Shown piece by piece: positions 9,505-19,060 of a stretch of DNA of 64,000 bases. Origin of the DNA: Primorskyibacter marinus. Its GTDB lineage: Bacteria; Pseudomonadota; Alphaproteobacteria; Rhodobacterales; Rhodobacteraceae. A model generated the notes under the pieces. The model was not told where the DNA came from. It was given only the letters and a program-made list of their open reading frames with translations, and did not search any database. The translations under genes and the position numbers were made by a program. Location of the stretch: the NCBI RefSeq assembly GCF_003313245.1, contig NZ_QJSD01000005.1, forward strand, positions 111,303 to 175,302, in the 5' to 3' direction. The stretch's first letter is position 1, and every line of letters begins with the position of its first letter.

Positions 9505-10437
9505 ATGACATCCCAAGATACACAGCCCGAGACCACGCATTCCGCCGAGGATGATCCGCGCAATCGTGACATCCTGATTTATGTCGACGGTGCGTTGAAA
9601 CATCGCGACGAGGCCAAGGTCTCGGTCTATGACAGCGGCTTCATGCTGGGTGACGGGATGTGGGAAGGGCTGCGGCTGTATAATGGCAAATGGGCGTTTC
9701 TGGACGATCACATGGACCGGCTTTACGAGTCCTGCAAAGCCGTTGCGCTGGACATCGGGCTAAGCCGAACAGAACTGGTCGCAGCACTGGAAAAGACACG
9801 CGTTGCCAACAAGATGATCCATGATGTGCATTGCCGTCTTATGGTCACGCGCGGCGTCAAGGTGCGCCCGTTCCAGCACCCGTCGCTGTCGCGCAGCGGG
9901 CCAACGATCGTCATCATCATGGAGCATTCGAAACCGGTCGATACGTTGCAGTCCAAAGGTATCCGGCTGGCCACTGTCCCGCAGGTGCGCGGATTGCCGA
10001 TGAGCCAGGACGCGAAGTACAATTCCCATTCAAAGCTGAACTGCGTGATTGCTTGCCTTCAGGCTGAACAGGCGGGCGCGGATGAAGGGTTGATGCTGGA
10101 CCCGCATGGGTTTGTGAACACCACCAATGCCTGCAACTTCTTCATCGTCCGCAAGGGCGAGGTTTGGACCTCGACCGGCGACTATTGCATGAACGGCGTG
10201 ACGCGCCGCAAGGTCATAGAACTGTGTCGCCAGGACGGCATTCCGGTGTTCGAGCGCAATTACTCGCTGGTTGATGCCTATGGCGCGGACGAGGCGTTTC
10301 TGACCGGCACATTCGGCGCGCAGACGCCTGTGGCGGAAATTGACGGGCGCAGCATCGGAACGGATGGCGGACGCGGACCGGTCTTTGCCCGTATTCGTGC
10401 GTTATACAAGACGTTGGTCGCGGAGACGACGCAATAG
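9505..10437 (+). CDS. Class IV (D-amino acid/branched-chain type) aminotransferase
   Basis: A 310-residue PLP-dependent fold-type IV enzyme with a very good ribosome site (AGGAGG, 5 nt before ATG). The family's N-terminal features are present (VDGALKHRDEAKVSVYDSGF, then a glycine-rich MLGDGMWEG), and the PLP lysine is expected at Lys177 in SHSKLNC. The segment NTTNACNFFIV matches the cofactor-phosphate-binding region. Substrates in the family are D-amino acids, branched-chain amino acids or aminodeoxychorismate, and sequence reading alone does not settle this. It lies just upstream of the dipeptide uptake operon but is separated by a hairpin and about 390 bp, so co-transcription is not certain. 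Confidence 0.82.
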   Translation: MTSQDTQPETTHSAEDDPRNRDILIYVDGALKHRDEAKVSVYDSGFMLGDGMWEGLRLYNGKWAFLDDHMDRLYESCKAVALDIGLSRTELVAALEKTRVANKMIHDVHCRLMVTRGVKVRPFQHPSLSRSGPTIVIIMEHSKPVDTLQSKGIRLATVPQVRGLPMSQDAKYNSHSKLNCVIACLQAEQAGADEGLMLDPHGFVNTTNACNFFIVRKGEVWTSTGDYCMNGVTRRKVIELCRQDGIPVFERNYSLVDAYGADEAFLTGTFGAQTPVAEIDGRSIGTDGGRGPVFARIRALYKTLVAETTQ

Positions 10438-10824
10438 GGCCTGCGCCTTGTCAATTGGCGCATCGAGCGTGGGATTACCGACCTGCCCGATTTTCCAGAT
10501 GCCGGGCGCGGAAACGATGGCAAATCTCAACGTAAGGCGGATGTTGACGGGATTCTTTGCAGATTGACGCGCCGCAAAGCTTGCGGCGCCAGAGACAAAT
10601 GTATTTCATGTTGCATCAGAGGGCGTTCGATCTGTCCGGTCGCATCTGCGAAAACGGATCGGCGATCTGCTGATATGGTGAAAGGGCCGGGTGCCATGGG
10701 CGCGTTCGCGCAAATCACCGGCGGCGGATTGGACGTCTGACAAAACTTGCCGCCGGGGAGGGCGGATTGAAAATTCCACCCCTTCGTGCGGAGAGACCAA
10801 GAGACTAAAACTGGGAGACTGAAA
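10438..10824. other. Intergenic region between aminotransferase and dppA
   Basis: Holds a hairpin at 10569-10589 and then about 230 bp of leader before dppA, where the promoter and any operator for the dpp operon should lie. No supported coding sequence or known riboswitch was recognised. Confidence 0.5.
10569..10589 (+). terminator. Hairpin after the aminotransferase gene
   Basis: GCGCCGCAA and TTGCGGCGC form a perfect 9-bp stem with an AGC loop. There is no U-run, so it is a factor-assisted or weak terminator at best, 132 bp after the stop codon. Confidence 0.5.
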
Positions 10825-12420
10825 ATGACACTCAAACGACTTATGGTTTCGGCAGGGATTGCGGCCATGTTGGCCGGGTCCGCCGCGGCCCAGCAAACGC
10901 TGGTCTATTGCTCCGAAGGATCGCCCGAGGGCTTTGACCCGGCGCTCTTCACTTCGGGCACGACATTCGATGCCTCGTCGCACCCGGTCTACAACCGTCT
11001 GGCAGAGTTCAAGACCGGCACGACCGAAGTTGTTCCGGGTCTGGCCGAAAGCTGGGAAGCGTCCGAGGACGGCCTTGAATACACCTTCCATCTGCGGCCG
11101 GGTGTCAAGTTCCATTCCAATGACAACTTTACGCCGTCGCGCGATTTCAACGCGGATGACGTGATCTTTTCGTTCGAGCGTCAGCGTCTGGAAGATCACC
11201 CCTTTCACAGCGCCTCGGGCGGTTCCTGGGAATATTTCCAGTCCATGTCGATGCCTGACCTGATCTCCTCGGTCGAAAAGGTCGATGACATGACGGTCAA
11301 ATTCGTTCTGTCCCGCCCCGAAGCGCCGTTCATCGCGAATCTGGCAATGGATTTCGCCTCGATCCTGTCAGCGGAATATGCCGATGCGATGATGGAGGCC
11401 GGCACGCCCGAAATGCTGAATCAGGCACCTGTCGGCACCGGCCCGTTCAGCTTTGTCGCCTATCAGAAAGATGCGGTGATCCGTTACGCCAAGAACCCCG
11501 ATTACTGGGCCGACGGTCTGCCCAAGGTCGACAATCTGGTCTTCGCCATCACCCCCGATGCTTCGGTCCGCTACCAGAAGCTTCAGGCGGGCGAGTGCCA
11601 CATCATGCCCTATCCGAACCCGGCTGACATTCAGGCGATGCAGGATGACGAAGCCGTCACCGTCGCACAGCAGGAAGGCCTGAACGTTGGCTATCTGGCC
11701 TATAACACCACCGTTGCGCCTTTTGACAATCCGAAGGTCCGCAAGGCGCTGAACATGGCGATCGACAAGCAGGCGATCATCGACGTGGTGTTCCAGGGAT
11801 CCGGCCAGATTGCCAAGAACCCGATTCCGCCGACCATGTGGTCCTATAATGACGCGGTCGAGGATGACGCCTTCGATCCCGAGGCCGCCAAGGAGATGCT
11901 GGAAGCAGAAGGCGTGTCCGATCTGTCGATGAAGATCTGGGCGATGCCGGTGCAGCGTCCCTACAACCCGAACGCCCGCCGCATGGCTGAATTGATGCAG
12001 GCCGATTTTGGCAAGATCGGTGTGGATGTGGAAATCGTGTCCTACGAATGGGGCGAATATCTGGAGCGTTCGCGCGCACTGGACCGCGACGGCGCGGTTC
12101 TGCTGGGCTGGACCGGCGACAATGGCGATCCCGACAACTTCCTTGCGGTCCTGCTGGGCTGTGACGGGGTCGAGGCCTCCAACCGGGCGCAATGGTGCAA
12201 TCAGCCCTTCGAGGACCTGATTCAGGAAGCCAAAACCGTGACCGACCCGGCAGAGCGTACGCGCCTGTACGAAGAGGCGCAGGTTGTCTTCAAGGAACAG
12301 GCCCCATGGGCCACGATTGCACACTCGGTTGTCTTCATGCCGATGCGTCCCGAAGTCGAAGGCTACAAGGTGCATCCTCTGGGCGGCCACATCTTTACGG
12401 ATGTGAGCCTCGCCGAGTAA
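10825..12420 (+). CDS. dppA: Dipeptide ABC transporter periplasmic binding protein
   Basis: A 531-residue SBP_bac_5 family protein, starting at ATG 10825 behind GGGAG, with a signal peptide at residues 1-22 (cleavage after SAAA). The mature protein follows E. coli DppA very closely from memory of that sequence: YCSEGSPEGFDPALFTSG at the start, then TGPF, ITPDASVRYQKLQ, AMPVQRPYNPNARRMAE and GWTGDNGDPDNF. It captures di- or tripeptides in the periplasm and delivers them to DppBC. It heads an operon with an Xaa-Pro peptidase and dppBCDF; a hairpin straight after the gene suggests the binding protein is made in excess over the membrane parts, as is usual. Confidence 0.95.
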   Translation: MTLKRLMVSAGIAAMLAGSAAAQQTLVYCSEGSPEGFDPALFTSGTTFDASSHPVYNRLAEFKTGTTEVVPGLAESWEASEDGLEYTFHLRPGVKFHSNDNFTPSRDFNADDVIFSFERQRLEDHPFHSASGGSWEYFQSMSMPDLISSVEKVDDMTVKFVLSRPEAPFIANLAMDFASILSAEYADAMMEAGTPEMLNQAPVGTGPFSFVAYQKDAVIRYAKNPDYWADGLPKVDNLVFAITPDASVRYQKLQAGECHIMPYPNPADIQAMQDDEAVTVAQQEGLNVGYLAYNTTVAPFDNPKVRKALNMAIDKQAIIDVVFQGSGQIAKNPIPPTMWSYNDAVEDDAFDPEAAKEMLEAEGVSDLSMKIWAMPVQRPYNPNARRMAELMQADFGKIGVDVEIVSYEWGEYLERSRALDRDGAVLLGWTGDNGDPDNFLAVLLGCDGVEASNRAQWCNQPFEDLIQEAKTVTDPAERTRLYEEAQVVFKEQAPWATIAHSVVFMPMRPEVEGYKVHPLGGHIFTDVSLAE

Positions 12421-12440
12421 GGCCCTGTTTCCAATGAAAG

Positions 12441-12466
12441 GGAAGGGGCCGTGCGCGGCCCTTTCC
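12441..12466 (+). terminator. Intercistronic attenuating hairpin after dppA
   Basis: GGAAGGGGCCG pairs with CGGCCCTTTCC (11 bp, one G-U) around the loop TGCG, between dppA and the peptidase gene. The position suits partial termination or 3'-end protection of dppA mRNA. Confidence 0.6.
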
Positions 12467-12487
12467 GCCACCTGAAAAGGCAGCTTT

Positions 12488-13579
12488 ATGGATCGTTTCG
12501 CAGAGTATCGCGGTGTCGCACGCCAGTTGGGCGTCGATGCGGTGGGCCTTGTCCCCGGCCCGAACTTCACCCGTGCTTTAGGGCAGGCTTTCGGAACCAA
12601 CGAGCGTCCCAAACTGGTGATTGTCCCGGCAGAGGGTGATCCGGCCGCAGTGATGCCCAACCTTGAACTTGGATCGTGGGAACAGGTCAATTTTCCGGGC
12701 GAAACCTTCGACTGGATGGACCAGACCGGCTATGATGATGCCTTTGCCGCCCTTGCCCGACATTTGCCGCTGACCAGCCTCGCCGTGGAGGGGCAGGTGA
12801 TGCGCGTCTTTGTTCATCACGCGCTGGCCGCTGCCTATCCCGGCCTGCGCATCGTGGATGCAGAGCGCGAAATTTCCGGTCTTCGGACCGTCAAGACGGA
12901 TGCCGATATTGCCGCGCTTGAAAAGGCGATCCGGATTTCCGAGGCCGCCCTTGCCGACACGGTTGCACAGGTCCGCGCAGGCATGACCGAAAAGCAGGTC
13001 GAGAGCTTTCTTGTTCGCGCGCTGTTTACCCACGGCGCTGACGGGCTGGCTTTCCCGCCCATTGTCGCGGCGGCGGATAACTCCGCCCGCCCCCATGCCC
13101 ATGCGCGCAGCGACTACCAGATCCAGCCCGGCGACGCGCTGTTGATCGATTTCGGCGGCATTGCCGAAGGGTTTTGCGCCGACATCACCCGCACCTTCTT
13201 TGTCGGTCACGCGACGGACGAGGCGCAGGACGTCTATGCCACCGTCCTTGCGGCCAATGAAAAGGGTCATGCCGTTACCAAGGCGGGTGTGACGGCGCAC
13301 GCAATCGACGACGCCGTGACGGGCGTTCTCGAAGCGTCTGCCTATGCGGACCGTATCCGCACCAAGACAGGTCACGGGCTGGGGCGAGAGGTGCATGAGG
13401 CACCCTATATCATGCGTGGCAACCCCGAGATTCTGGAGGCGGGCACCGTCTTTACCAACGAGCCGGGCCTTTACCGCCTGGACGGTTTTGGCGTCCGGAT
13501 CGAGGATGACATTCTGGTCACGGCAACCGGCTGCCGGTCGCTGACAACTTTCCCCAAAGACCTGACGGTGATTGGCTGA
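12488..13579 (+). CDS. M24-family Xaa-Pro aminopeptidase/dipeptidase
   Basis: A 363-residue creatinase/prolidase-fold enzyme. All five dinuclear-metal ligands of the pita-bread fold are visible: Asp221 (LIDFGG), Asp232 (ADITRT), His296 (GHGLGREVHE), Glu325 (TNEPG) and Glu339 (RIEDD). The N-terminal ~130 residues are the usual creatinase-type domain. The enzyme cleaves bonds to proline, either as aminopeptidase or Xaa-Pro dipeptidase, in the cytoplasm. It sits between dppA and dppB, its stop overlapping the dppB start (TGATG), so it is made together with the importer and presumably hydrolyses proline-containing peptides as they enter. The ATG follows GAAAAGG. Confidence 0.9.
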   Translation: MDRFAEYRGVARQLGVDAVGLVPGPNFTRALGQAFGTNERPKLVIVPAEGDPAAVMPNLELGSWEQVNFPGETFDWMDQTGYDDAFAALARHLPLTSLAVEGQVMRVFVHHALAAAYPGLRIVDAEREISGLRTVKTDADIAALEKAIRISEAALADTVAQVRAGMTEKQVESFLVRALFTHGADGLAFPPIVAAADNSARPHAHARSDYQIQPGDALLIDFGGIAEGFCADITRTFFVGHATDEAQDVYATVLAANEKGHAVTKAGVTAHAIDDAVTGVLEASAYADRIRTKTGHGLGREVHEAPYIMRGNPEILEAGTVFTNEPGLYRLDGFGVRIEDDILVTATGCRSLTTFPKDLTVIG

Positions 13580-14589
13580 TGTTACGCTTTTTCATATCCC
13601 GGCTATCGACCTTCTTTGTTACCTTCGTCGGCGTCACGCTGATTTCCTTCGCCTTCATCCGCGTCATTCCCGGCGATCCGATCATCGTGATGGCGGGCGA
13701 GCGCGGCATGTCGCAGGAACGCTATGAAGAGCTGACCCGTCAATATGGCTTTGACCAGCCGGTGCTGACGCAATTCTGGGATTATCTGACCGGCGTGCTG
13801 CAAGGCGACCTGGGCCAGAGTTTCGTCACCAAGAAACCGGTCTGGGACGAGTTTTTCGCGCTCTTTCCCGCCACTTTGGAATTGTCGCTCTGCGCCATCA
13901 TCCTGGCCATCGCGCTTGGCATTCCGGCAGGCGTGATCGCGGCGGTGAACCGGGGCAAATTCTTTGACCGGGCGCTGATGTCCTCGGCGCTGGTGGGCTA
14001 TTCCATGCCGATCTTCTGGTGGGCGCTGCTGCTGATCATCGTGTTTTCGGGCAACCTTGGCTGGACGCCGGTATCTGGCCGGATGGGGCTGCTGTATTAT
14101 TTCCCGACGCCCACGGGATTCATGCTGATCGACAGTCTGCTGTCGGGGCAAAGCGGCGCGTTTGTCTCGGCGGTGCAGCATCTGATCCTGCCCACGATTG
14201 TTCTGGCGACCATCCCGCTTGCGGTGATCGCGCGGCAGACCCGCTCTGCCATGCTTGAGGTTCTGTCCGAGGATTACATCCGCACCGCCCGCGCCAAAGG
14301 GCTGAAGCCCTGGCGCATCAACGGGCTGCACGCGCTGCGCAATGCGATGATCCCGGTCATCACGGTGATCGGCCTGTCGGTCGGCACGCTGCTTGCCGGT
14401 GCCATCCTGACCGAGACGATCTTTTCCTGGCCGGGCATCGGCAAATGGATGGTCGACAGCATTTTCCGCCGTGACTACCCGGTGGTGCAGGGCGGGCTGC
14501 TGCTGGTCGCCGTGGTGGTGATGATCGTGAACCTGATCGTGGACATGCTCTACGGGCTTATCAATCCAAGAATACGGACGCGCAAATGA
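13579..14589 (+). CDS. dppB: Dipeptide ABC transporter permease
   Basis: A 336-residue inner-membrane protein with about six transmembrane helices. The first helix is at residues 9-30, and the C-terminal half carries the binding-protein-dependent transport EAA loop (EDYIRTARAKGLKPWRI...HALRNA) that contacts the ATPase. Family DppB/OppB/GsiC, forming the pore with DppC. The start overlaps the peptidase stop (TGATG) and the stop overlaps dppC (ATGA), so expression is coupled on both sides. Length is normal for the family. Confidence 0.94.
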   Translation: MLRFFISRLSTFFVTFVGVTLISFAFIRVIPGDPIIVMAGERGMSQERYEELTRQYGFDQPVLTQFWDYLTGVLQGDLGQSFVTKKPVWDEFFALFPATLELSLCAIILAIALGIPAGVIAAVNRGKFFDRALMSSALVGYSMPIFWWALLLIIVFSGNLGWTPVSGRMGLLYYFPTPTGFMLIDSLLSGQSGAFVSAVQHLILPTIVLATIPLAVIARQTRSAMLEVLSEDYIRTARAKGLKPWRINGLHALRNAMIPVITVIGLSVGTLLAGAILTETIFSWPGIGKWMVDSIFRRDYPVVQGGLLLVAVVVMIVNLIVDMLYGLINPRIRTRK

Positions 14590-15488
14590 CCGATATGACC
14601 GAAGTCGCCATAACCGCCCCGAAACGCCCCGGCCGCCTGGCCGAGTTCTGGCAGTATTTCAGCGAAAACCGTGGCGCCGTGATCGGGATGTGGACCTTTG
14701 CCATTCTGGTGCTGCTGGCGGTTCTGGCCGATTTCATCGCCCCGCACAGCGCGACCGAACAGTTCCGCGAGGCCACGCTGCAACCGCCTGTCTGGCAAGA
14801 GGGCGGAAGCTGGACCTTCCCGCTGGGCACCGATCCGCTGGGGCGGGATATGTTGTCACGGCTGCTATATGGCGCGCGGTTTTCGTTCTTTGTCGGCATG
14901 GTCGTCGTGGTGATTGCCGCCACGGGCGGCATCCTGCTGGGCCTTGTGGCGGGCTTTGCCCCGAAATGGCTGGACACGGTCATCATGCGCCTGATGGACA
15001 TTATCCTGTCCTTCCCGTCGCTTCTGCTGGCGCTTGTGCTGGTGGCGATCCTTGGGCCGTCACTGCTTAACGCGATGATTGCCATCTCCATCGTGTTGCA
15101 GCCGCATTACGTCCGCCTGACCCGTGCGGCGGTGATCAACGAACGCACGCGCGACTATGTCGTTTCGGCCCGTGTGGCGGGCGCGAAACTGCCGCGCCTG
15201 ATGTTTGTCACCGTGCTGCCCAACTGTCTTGCGCCGATCATCGTGCAGGCGGCACTGTCCTTTTCCAACGCGATCCTCGATGTGGCTGCGTTGGGCTTTC
15301 TTGGCATGGGCGCGCAGCCTCCGACGCCGGAATGGGGCACGATGCTGGCCGAGGCGCGAGAGTTCATTCTGCGCGCGTGGTGGGTCGTTACCCTTCCGGG
15401 TCTGGCGATCCTGATCACCGTGCTGTCGATCAACCTGATGGGCGACGGGCTGCGTGACGCGCTCGACCCGAAACTGAAGCGGAGCTGA
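14586..15488 (+). CDS. dppC: Dipeptide ABC transporter permease
   Basis: A 300-residue inner-membrane protein of the OppC/DppC family. It has an N-terminal OppC_N segment (FSENRGAVIGMWTFAILVLLAVLADFIAPH is the first helix region, seen at about residues 21-50), the conserved FPLGTDPLGRD motif before the core permease domain, and the EAA loop near NERTRDYVVSARVAGAKLPRL. It pairs with DppB in the membrane. ATGA overlap with dppB and only 4 bp to dppD. Confidence 0.94.
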   Translation: MTDMTEVAITAPKRPGRLAEFWQYFSENRGAVIGMWTFAILVLLAVLADFIAPHSATEQFREATLQPPVWQEGGSWTFPLGTDPLGRDMLSRLLYGARFSFFVGMVVVVIAATGGILLGLVAGFAPKWLDTVIMRLMDIILSFPSLLLALVLVAILGPSLLNAMIAISIVLQPHYVRLTRAAVINERTRDYVVSARVAGAKLPRLMFVTVLPNCLAPIIVQAALSFSNAILDVAALGFLGMGAQPPTPEWGTMLAEAREFILRAWWVVTLPGLAILITVLSINLMGDGLRDALDPKLKRS

Positions 15489-15492
15489 GATC

Positions 15493-16473
15493 ATGGCACT
15501 GCTGAACATCCGCAATCTGTCTGTCGAATTCGCCACCGGTGGCGGGTCATTCCGCGCCGTGGACGGCGTTGATGTCACTGTCGATGGCGGCGAGGTGCTG
15601 GCCATTGTCGGAGAATCCGGATCGGGAAAATCCGTGTCGATGCTGGCGGCGATGGGTCTTCTGCCCTGGACGGCAACCGTGACCGCGGACGAGCTGAGCT
15701 TTGATGGCCGCGACCTGCGCGATTTGTCCGCCTCGGCGCGGCGCAAGGTGATCGGGCGCGAGATCTCGATGATCTTTCAGGAGCCGATGTCGTCGCTCAA
15801 CCCGTGCTTCACCGTTGGCTTCCAGATTCGCGAAGCGTTGAAACAGCATCTGAAACTGGACAGTTCGGCCCGCAAGAAACGCGCGCTGGAACTGATGGAG
15901 ATGGTGGGCATCCCGGCCCCGGAAAAGCGTCTGACCGCCTTTCCGCATCAGTTGTCGGGCGGGATGAACCAGCGGGTGATGATCGCGATGGCGATTGCCT
16001 GCGATCCCAAATTGCTGATCGCGGACGAACCGACAACGGCGCTCGACGTGACCATTCAGGCGCAGATCCTGGACCTGTTGACCGGGCTGCAACGCGATAC
16101 CGGGATGGGGCTGATCCTGATTACGCATGACATGGGTGTGGTGGCCGAGACCGCGCACCGGGTTGCCGTGCAATATGCCGGCTGGAAGGTCGAGGATCAG
16201 CCGGTTGAAACCCTGTTCGACACGCCGCATCATCCCTATACTGCCGCGCTTCTGGCAGCCCTTCCCGAACGGGCCACGGAACGCCGCCTGCCAACCATTC
16301 CCGGCGTCGTGCCGGGCCAGTTCGACCGGCCCCAAGGCTGCCTGTTCTCGCCGCGCTGCGCCCATGCAGACGATCTTTGCCGCTCGACCGTGCCGCCGGT
16401 GCAATCGGCCGCGCTGGGGCGCGCCCGGTGTCACTATCCGCTGTCGGTCCCTGCCAAGGAGAAGGTGCAATGA
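15493..16473 (+). CDS. dppD: Dipeptide ABC transporter ATP-binding protein
   Basis: A 326-residue ATPase. Walker A GESGSGKS lies at residues 40-47, the Q-loop in [12 protein letters not shown], the signature [12 protein letters not shown], Walker [13 protein letters not shown], and the H-loop THD. The C-terminal oligo-peptide (oligo_HPY) extension carries the cysteine set CLFSPRC...C...C that in DppD-type subunits is associated with an iron-sulfur cluster. It energises import together with DppF. GGAG precedes the start; the stop overlaps dppF. Confidence 0.94.
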   Translation: MALLNIRNLSVEFATGGGSFRAVDGVDVTVDGGEVLAIVGESGSGKSVSMLAAMGLLPWTATVTADELSFDGRDLRDLSASARRKVIGREISMIFQEPMSSLNPCFTVGFQIREALKQHLKLDSSARKKRALELMEMVGIPAPEKRLTAFPHQLSGGMNQRVMIAMAIACDPKLLIADEPTTALDVTIQAQILDLLTGLQRDTGMGLILITHDMGVVAETAHRVAVQYAGWKVEDQPVETLFDTPHHPYTAALLAALPERATERRLPTIPGVVPGQFDRPQGCLFSPRCAHADDLCRSTVPPVQSAALGRARCHYPLSVPAKEKVQ

Positions 16474-17441
16474 GCGGTCCCGTCGTCACCGCCCGCAACC
16501 TGTCGCGTCATTATGAAAGCGGCGGTGGCATGTTCAAGGAACGGCAGGTCGTGCGCGCCCTGTCAGAGGCCAGTTTTTCAATCCAGCCCGGCAAGACGCT
16601 TGCGATTGTAGGCGAAAGCGGCTGCGGCAAGTCCACACTCGCGCGGCTGATCACCCTGATCGAGGAACCGACCGCCGGTGATTTCACCATCAACGGGGTC
16701 GAGGCCGTGCCCGAGAACTGGGACAGCCTGCGGACTCAGGTGCAGATCGTGTTTCAGGACCCGTATGGCTCGCTCAATCTGCGCCACCGGGTCGGCGCGA
16801 TCATCGAGGAACCGCTGAAGATCAAGCGGCCGGACATTTCTGCGGCCGACCGTGCCGACAAGGCGCGCGAGATGATGGCGATGGTCGGTCTGCGGCCCGA
16901 GCATTACGACCGCTTCCCGCATATGTTCTCTGGCGGGCAGAGGCAGCGTATTGCCATCGCACGGGCCCTGATACTGGAGCCGAAGCTGCTGGTGCTGGAC
17001 GAGCCTGTGTCGGCGCTTGACCTGTCGATCCAGAGCCAGGTGCTGAACCTGCTTCTGGACCTGCAACAAAGCATGGATCTGGCCTATCTGTTCATCTCGC
17101 ACGACCTGTCTGTCGTGCGCCATGTCGCGGATGACGTCGTGGTGATGTATCTGGGCCGACCGGTCGAACGTGGATCGAAAGAGGCGGTCTTTTCGGCCCC
17201 GCGCCATCCCTATACGGTCGCGTTGCTGTCGGCGACGCCCTCGGCTGATCCGGCCCGCGTGCGCAAGCGGATCAAGCTGGAAGGAGAGCTGCCCTCGCCG
17301 CTGGCAATACCTGATGGCTGCCCCTTTGCACCGCGTTGCTGGAAGGCACAGGATCGGTGCCGCGCGGAGCGCCCGTTGCTAGACGATGCCGATCACGCGG
17401 CGGCCTGTTTCTATCCTGAAAACCCGGATGACACCGCTTGA
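16470..17441 (+). CDS. dppF: Dipeptide ABC transporter ATP-binding protein
   Basis: A 323-residue second ATPase. The start is ATG 16470, overlapping the dppD stop (ATGA) and preceded by AAGGAGAAGG; a longer frame upstream is only a shadow of dppD. Walker A GESGCGKS, Q-loop VFQDPYGSLN, signature FSGGQRQRIAIARAL, Walker B LLVLDEPVSALD and a C-terminal CPFAPRC...C...C extension are present. It is the last gene of the operon, ending only 15 bp from the convergent P450 gene, with no obvious terminator hairpin in that gap. Confidence 0.94.
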   Translation: MSGPVVTARNLSRHYESGGGMFKERQVVRALSEASFSIQPGKTLAIVGESGCGKSTLARLITLIEEPTAGDFTINGVEAVPENWDSLRTQVQIVFQDPYGSLNLRHRVGAIIEEPLKIKRPDISAADRADKAREMMAMVGLRPEHYDRFPHMFSGGQRQRIAIARALILEPKLLVLDEPVSALDLSIQSQVLNLLLDLQQSMDLAYLFISHDLSVVRHVADDVVVMYLGRPVERGSKEAVFSAPRHPYTVALLSATPSADPARVRKRIKLEGELPSPLAIPDGCPFAPRCWKAQDRCRAERPLLDDADHAAACFYPENPDDTA

Positions 17442-17456
17442 CGTCCGCCGATTGAA

Positions 17457-18635
17457 TCAGGTCGTGCGGACCATCAGCCGCGTCAATCCGTGAAAATGGT
17501 ACAGATTGGCGTATCGCGGCGTTTCCGTTAGCTGCAAATGCGGGTGTTTGGCCAGCAGGGTCGACAGCCCGATGCGCAGTTCCAACCGGGCCAGCGGCGC
17601 ACCGACGCAGAAATGCAGCCCGGCACCAAAGCTGGCATTGGGTTTGGGGGCGCGCGTCGGATCAAACCTGTCTGGATCTGTCCAGTTCGCCGGGTCGCGA
17701 TTGGCAGCCCCCAGCATCAGGGCAACCTGATCTCCGCGCTGGAACGTGTGATCGTGAATTGTGACAGGTTCTTTCGCGTAGCGGGTAAACATATGCAGCG
17801 GCGGATCGTAGCGCAGGATTTCTTCGACAGCGCGTTCCATGTCTGCTTGGGCTTCGGACAGCGTTCCGGTCTCAAGAAGCGCCTTCACACCATTGCCCAA
17901 CGTGTGCACGGTGGCCTCGTGCCCCGCGTTAAGCAGCAGGATACAGGTGGTGATCAACTCGTCTGTCGACAGCTTTTCGCCTTCTTCTTCGGCTGCGATC
18001 AGATGGGTGATGAGGTCGTCGGCAGGTTTCGCCCGACGTTCCTCGACATAGCCGCGCAGAAAGTCCGAAAACTCCTGTGCGGCGCTGGCCGCGGCATCCT
18101 CGATGGCCCGGTTCCGACGTGCCTGGTACATCGCGACCATGGCGTTGGACCAGTTCAGCAGTTGTGGTGCCATACTGTCCGGCACCCCAAGAAGCCGCGC
18201 GATGACGATCACCGGCAGCGGTGTGGCATAGGCCGTCAGCAAATCAAACGGCTCGTCCGGCAGCGCCTGGGCAAGCTCCACCGCCAGTGCCTCGATCTCT
18301 GGCGCGAGTTCCTTGATCCGCCTTGACGTAAAGCCACGCAGAACCAGCCCTCGCAGCCGGGTGTGACGGGGCGGGTCAAGCTCCAGCATGGAATGCGCTT
18401 CGACCGCGTAGAAGGCCCGCAGGTGTTCGGGAATGGCCCCCGCGAGTTCGGCCGGGCATTCGCGGCCAAAGCGGCGATCGCGCAGAATTGCGTGAACCGT
18501 GGCGTGATCCATCGCGGCGGGCATGCCGTAGGAGTCCCACCAGACCAACGGCCCGTTTTCGCGGGCGCGGTCATAAGCGGGGTAGGGATCTTGCACAAAG
18601 GCGGCGTCGGTCGGTGATTGATCAAAGCTGTACAT
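17457..18635 (-). CDS. Cytochrome P450
   Basis: A 392-residue soluble bacterial P450. The heme-binding loop is FGAGLHFCVGAPLARLE with the thiolate Cys343. The I-helix oxygen-activation motif reads AGHEATVHTLGNG, the K-helix ExxR is EEIL-R, and PERF-like residues occur at DPDRFDPTR. Class I bacterial P450s need a ferredoxin and ferredoxin reductase; none lies next to it. An aliphatic, terpenoid or fatty-acid substrate would be usual, but the sequence does not say. It is convergent with dppF and transcribed alone, away from tRNA-Val. Confidence 0.93.
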   Translation of the reverse strand: MYSFDQSPTDAAFVQDPYPAYDRARENGPLVWWDSYGMPAAMDHATVHAILRDRRFGRECPAELAGAIPEHLRAFYAVEAHSMLELDPPRHTRLRGLVLRGFTSRRIKELAPEIEALAVELAQALPDEPFDLLTAYATPLPVIVIARLLGVPDSMAPQLLNWSNAMVAMYQARRNRAIEDAAASAAQEFSDFLRGYVEERRAKPADDLITHLIAAEEEGEKLSTDELITTCILLLNAGHEATVHTLGNGVKALLETGTLSEAQADMERAVEEILRYDPPLHMFTRYAKEPVTIHDHTFQRGDQVALMLGAANRDPANWTDPDRFDPTRAPKPNASFGAGLHFCVGAPLARLELRIGLSTLLAKHPHLQLTETPRYANLYHFHGLTRLMVRTT

Positions 18636-18761
18636 GACGGCACTTCATGCCCTATCGCGCACCGGTTGCAAGCGGGATATGCGGCTTGCCGCCGGATCAT
18701 GCAAATTTCTGTAGAAAAGGTGCTTGCCACCGGTGATCTGCTTGGCTAAACCCCGCTGCAC

Positions 18762-18837
<76 letters not shown>

Positions 18838-19060
18838 TATTTTCACAGGGACTCAGAAAACGGCGCGGCGGGAAACGCGGCGCGCAGATTATCTGTTTGC
18901 GCGGTGATTTGAAAAATCCTGCCCGCGCCTGTCCGAAACCGTTCTTCCTTGAAACTGGGCCAAGCGTTACCAAGGGCCAAGCCGTTCGCGCGGCTCTGGG
19001 CTTATTCAACGAAGGGCAGCGGGGCGATAAAGGGTGCGGCCGGACGAGGACCGCATCCAG

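Noticed and set aside
12578-13396. Long minus-strand frames opposite dpp, cys and nan genes
   Set aside because: Typical shadows of GC-rich coding DNA; the plus or minus partner has motifs and coupling in every case.
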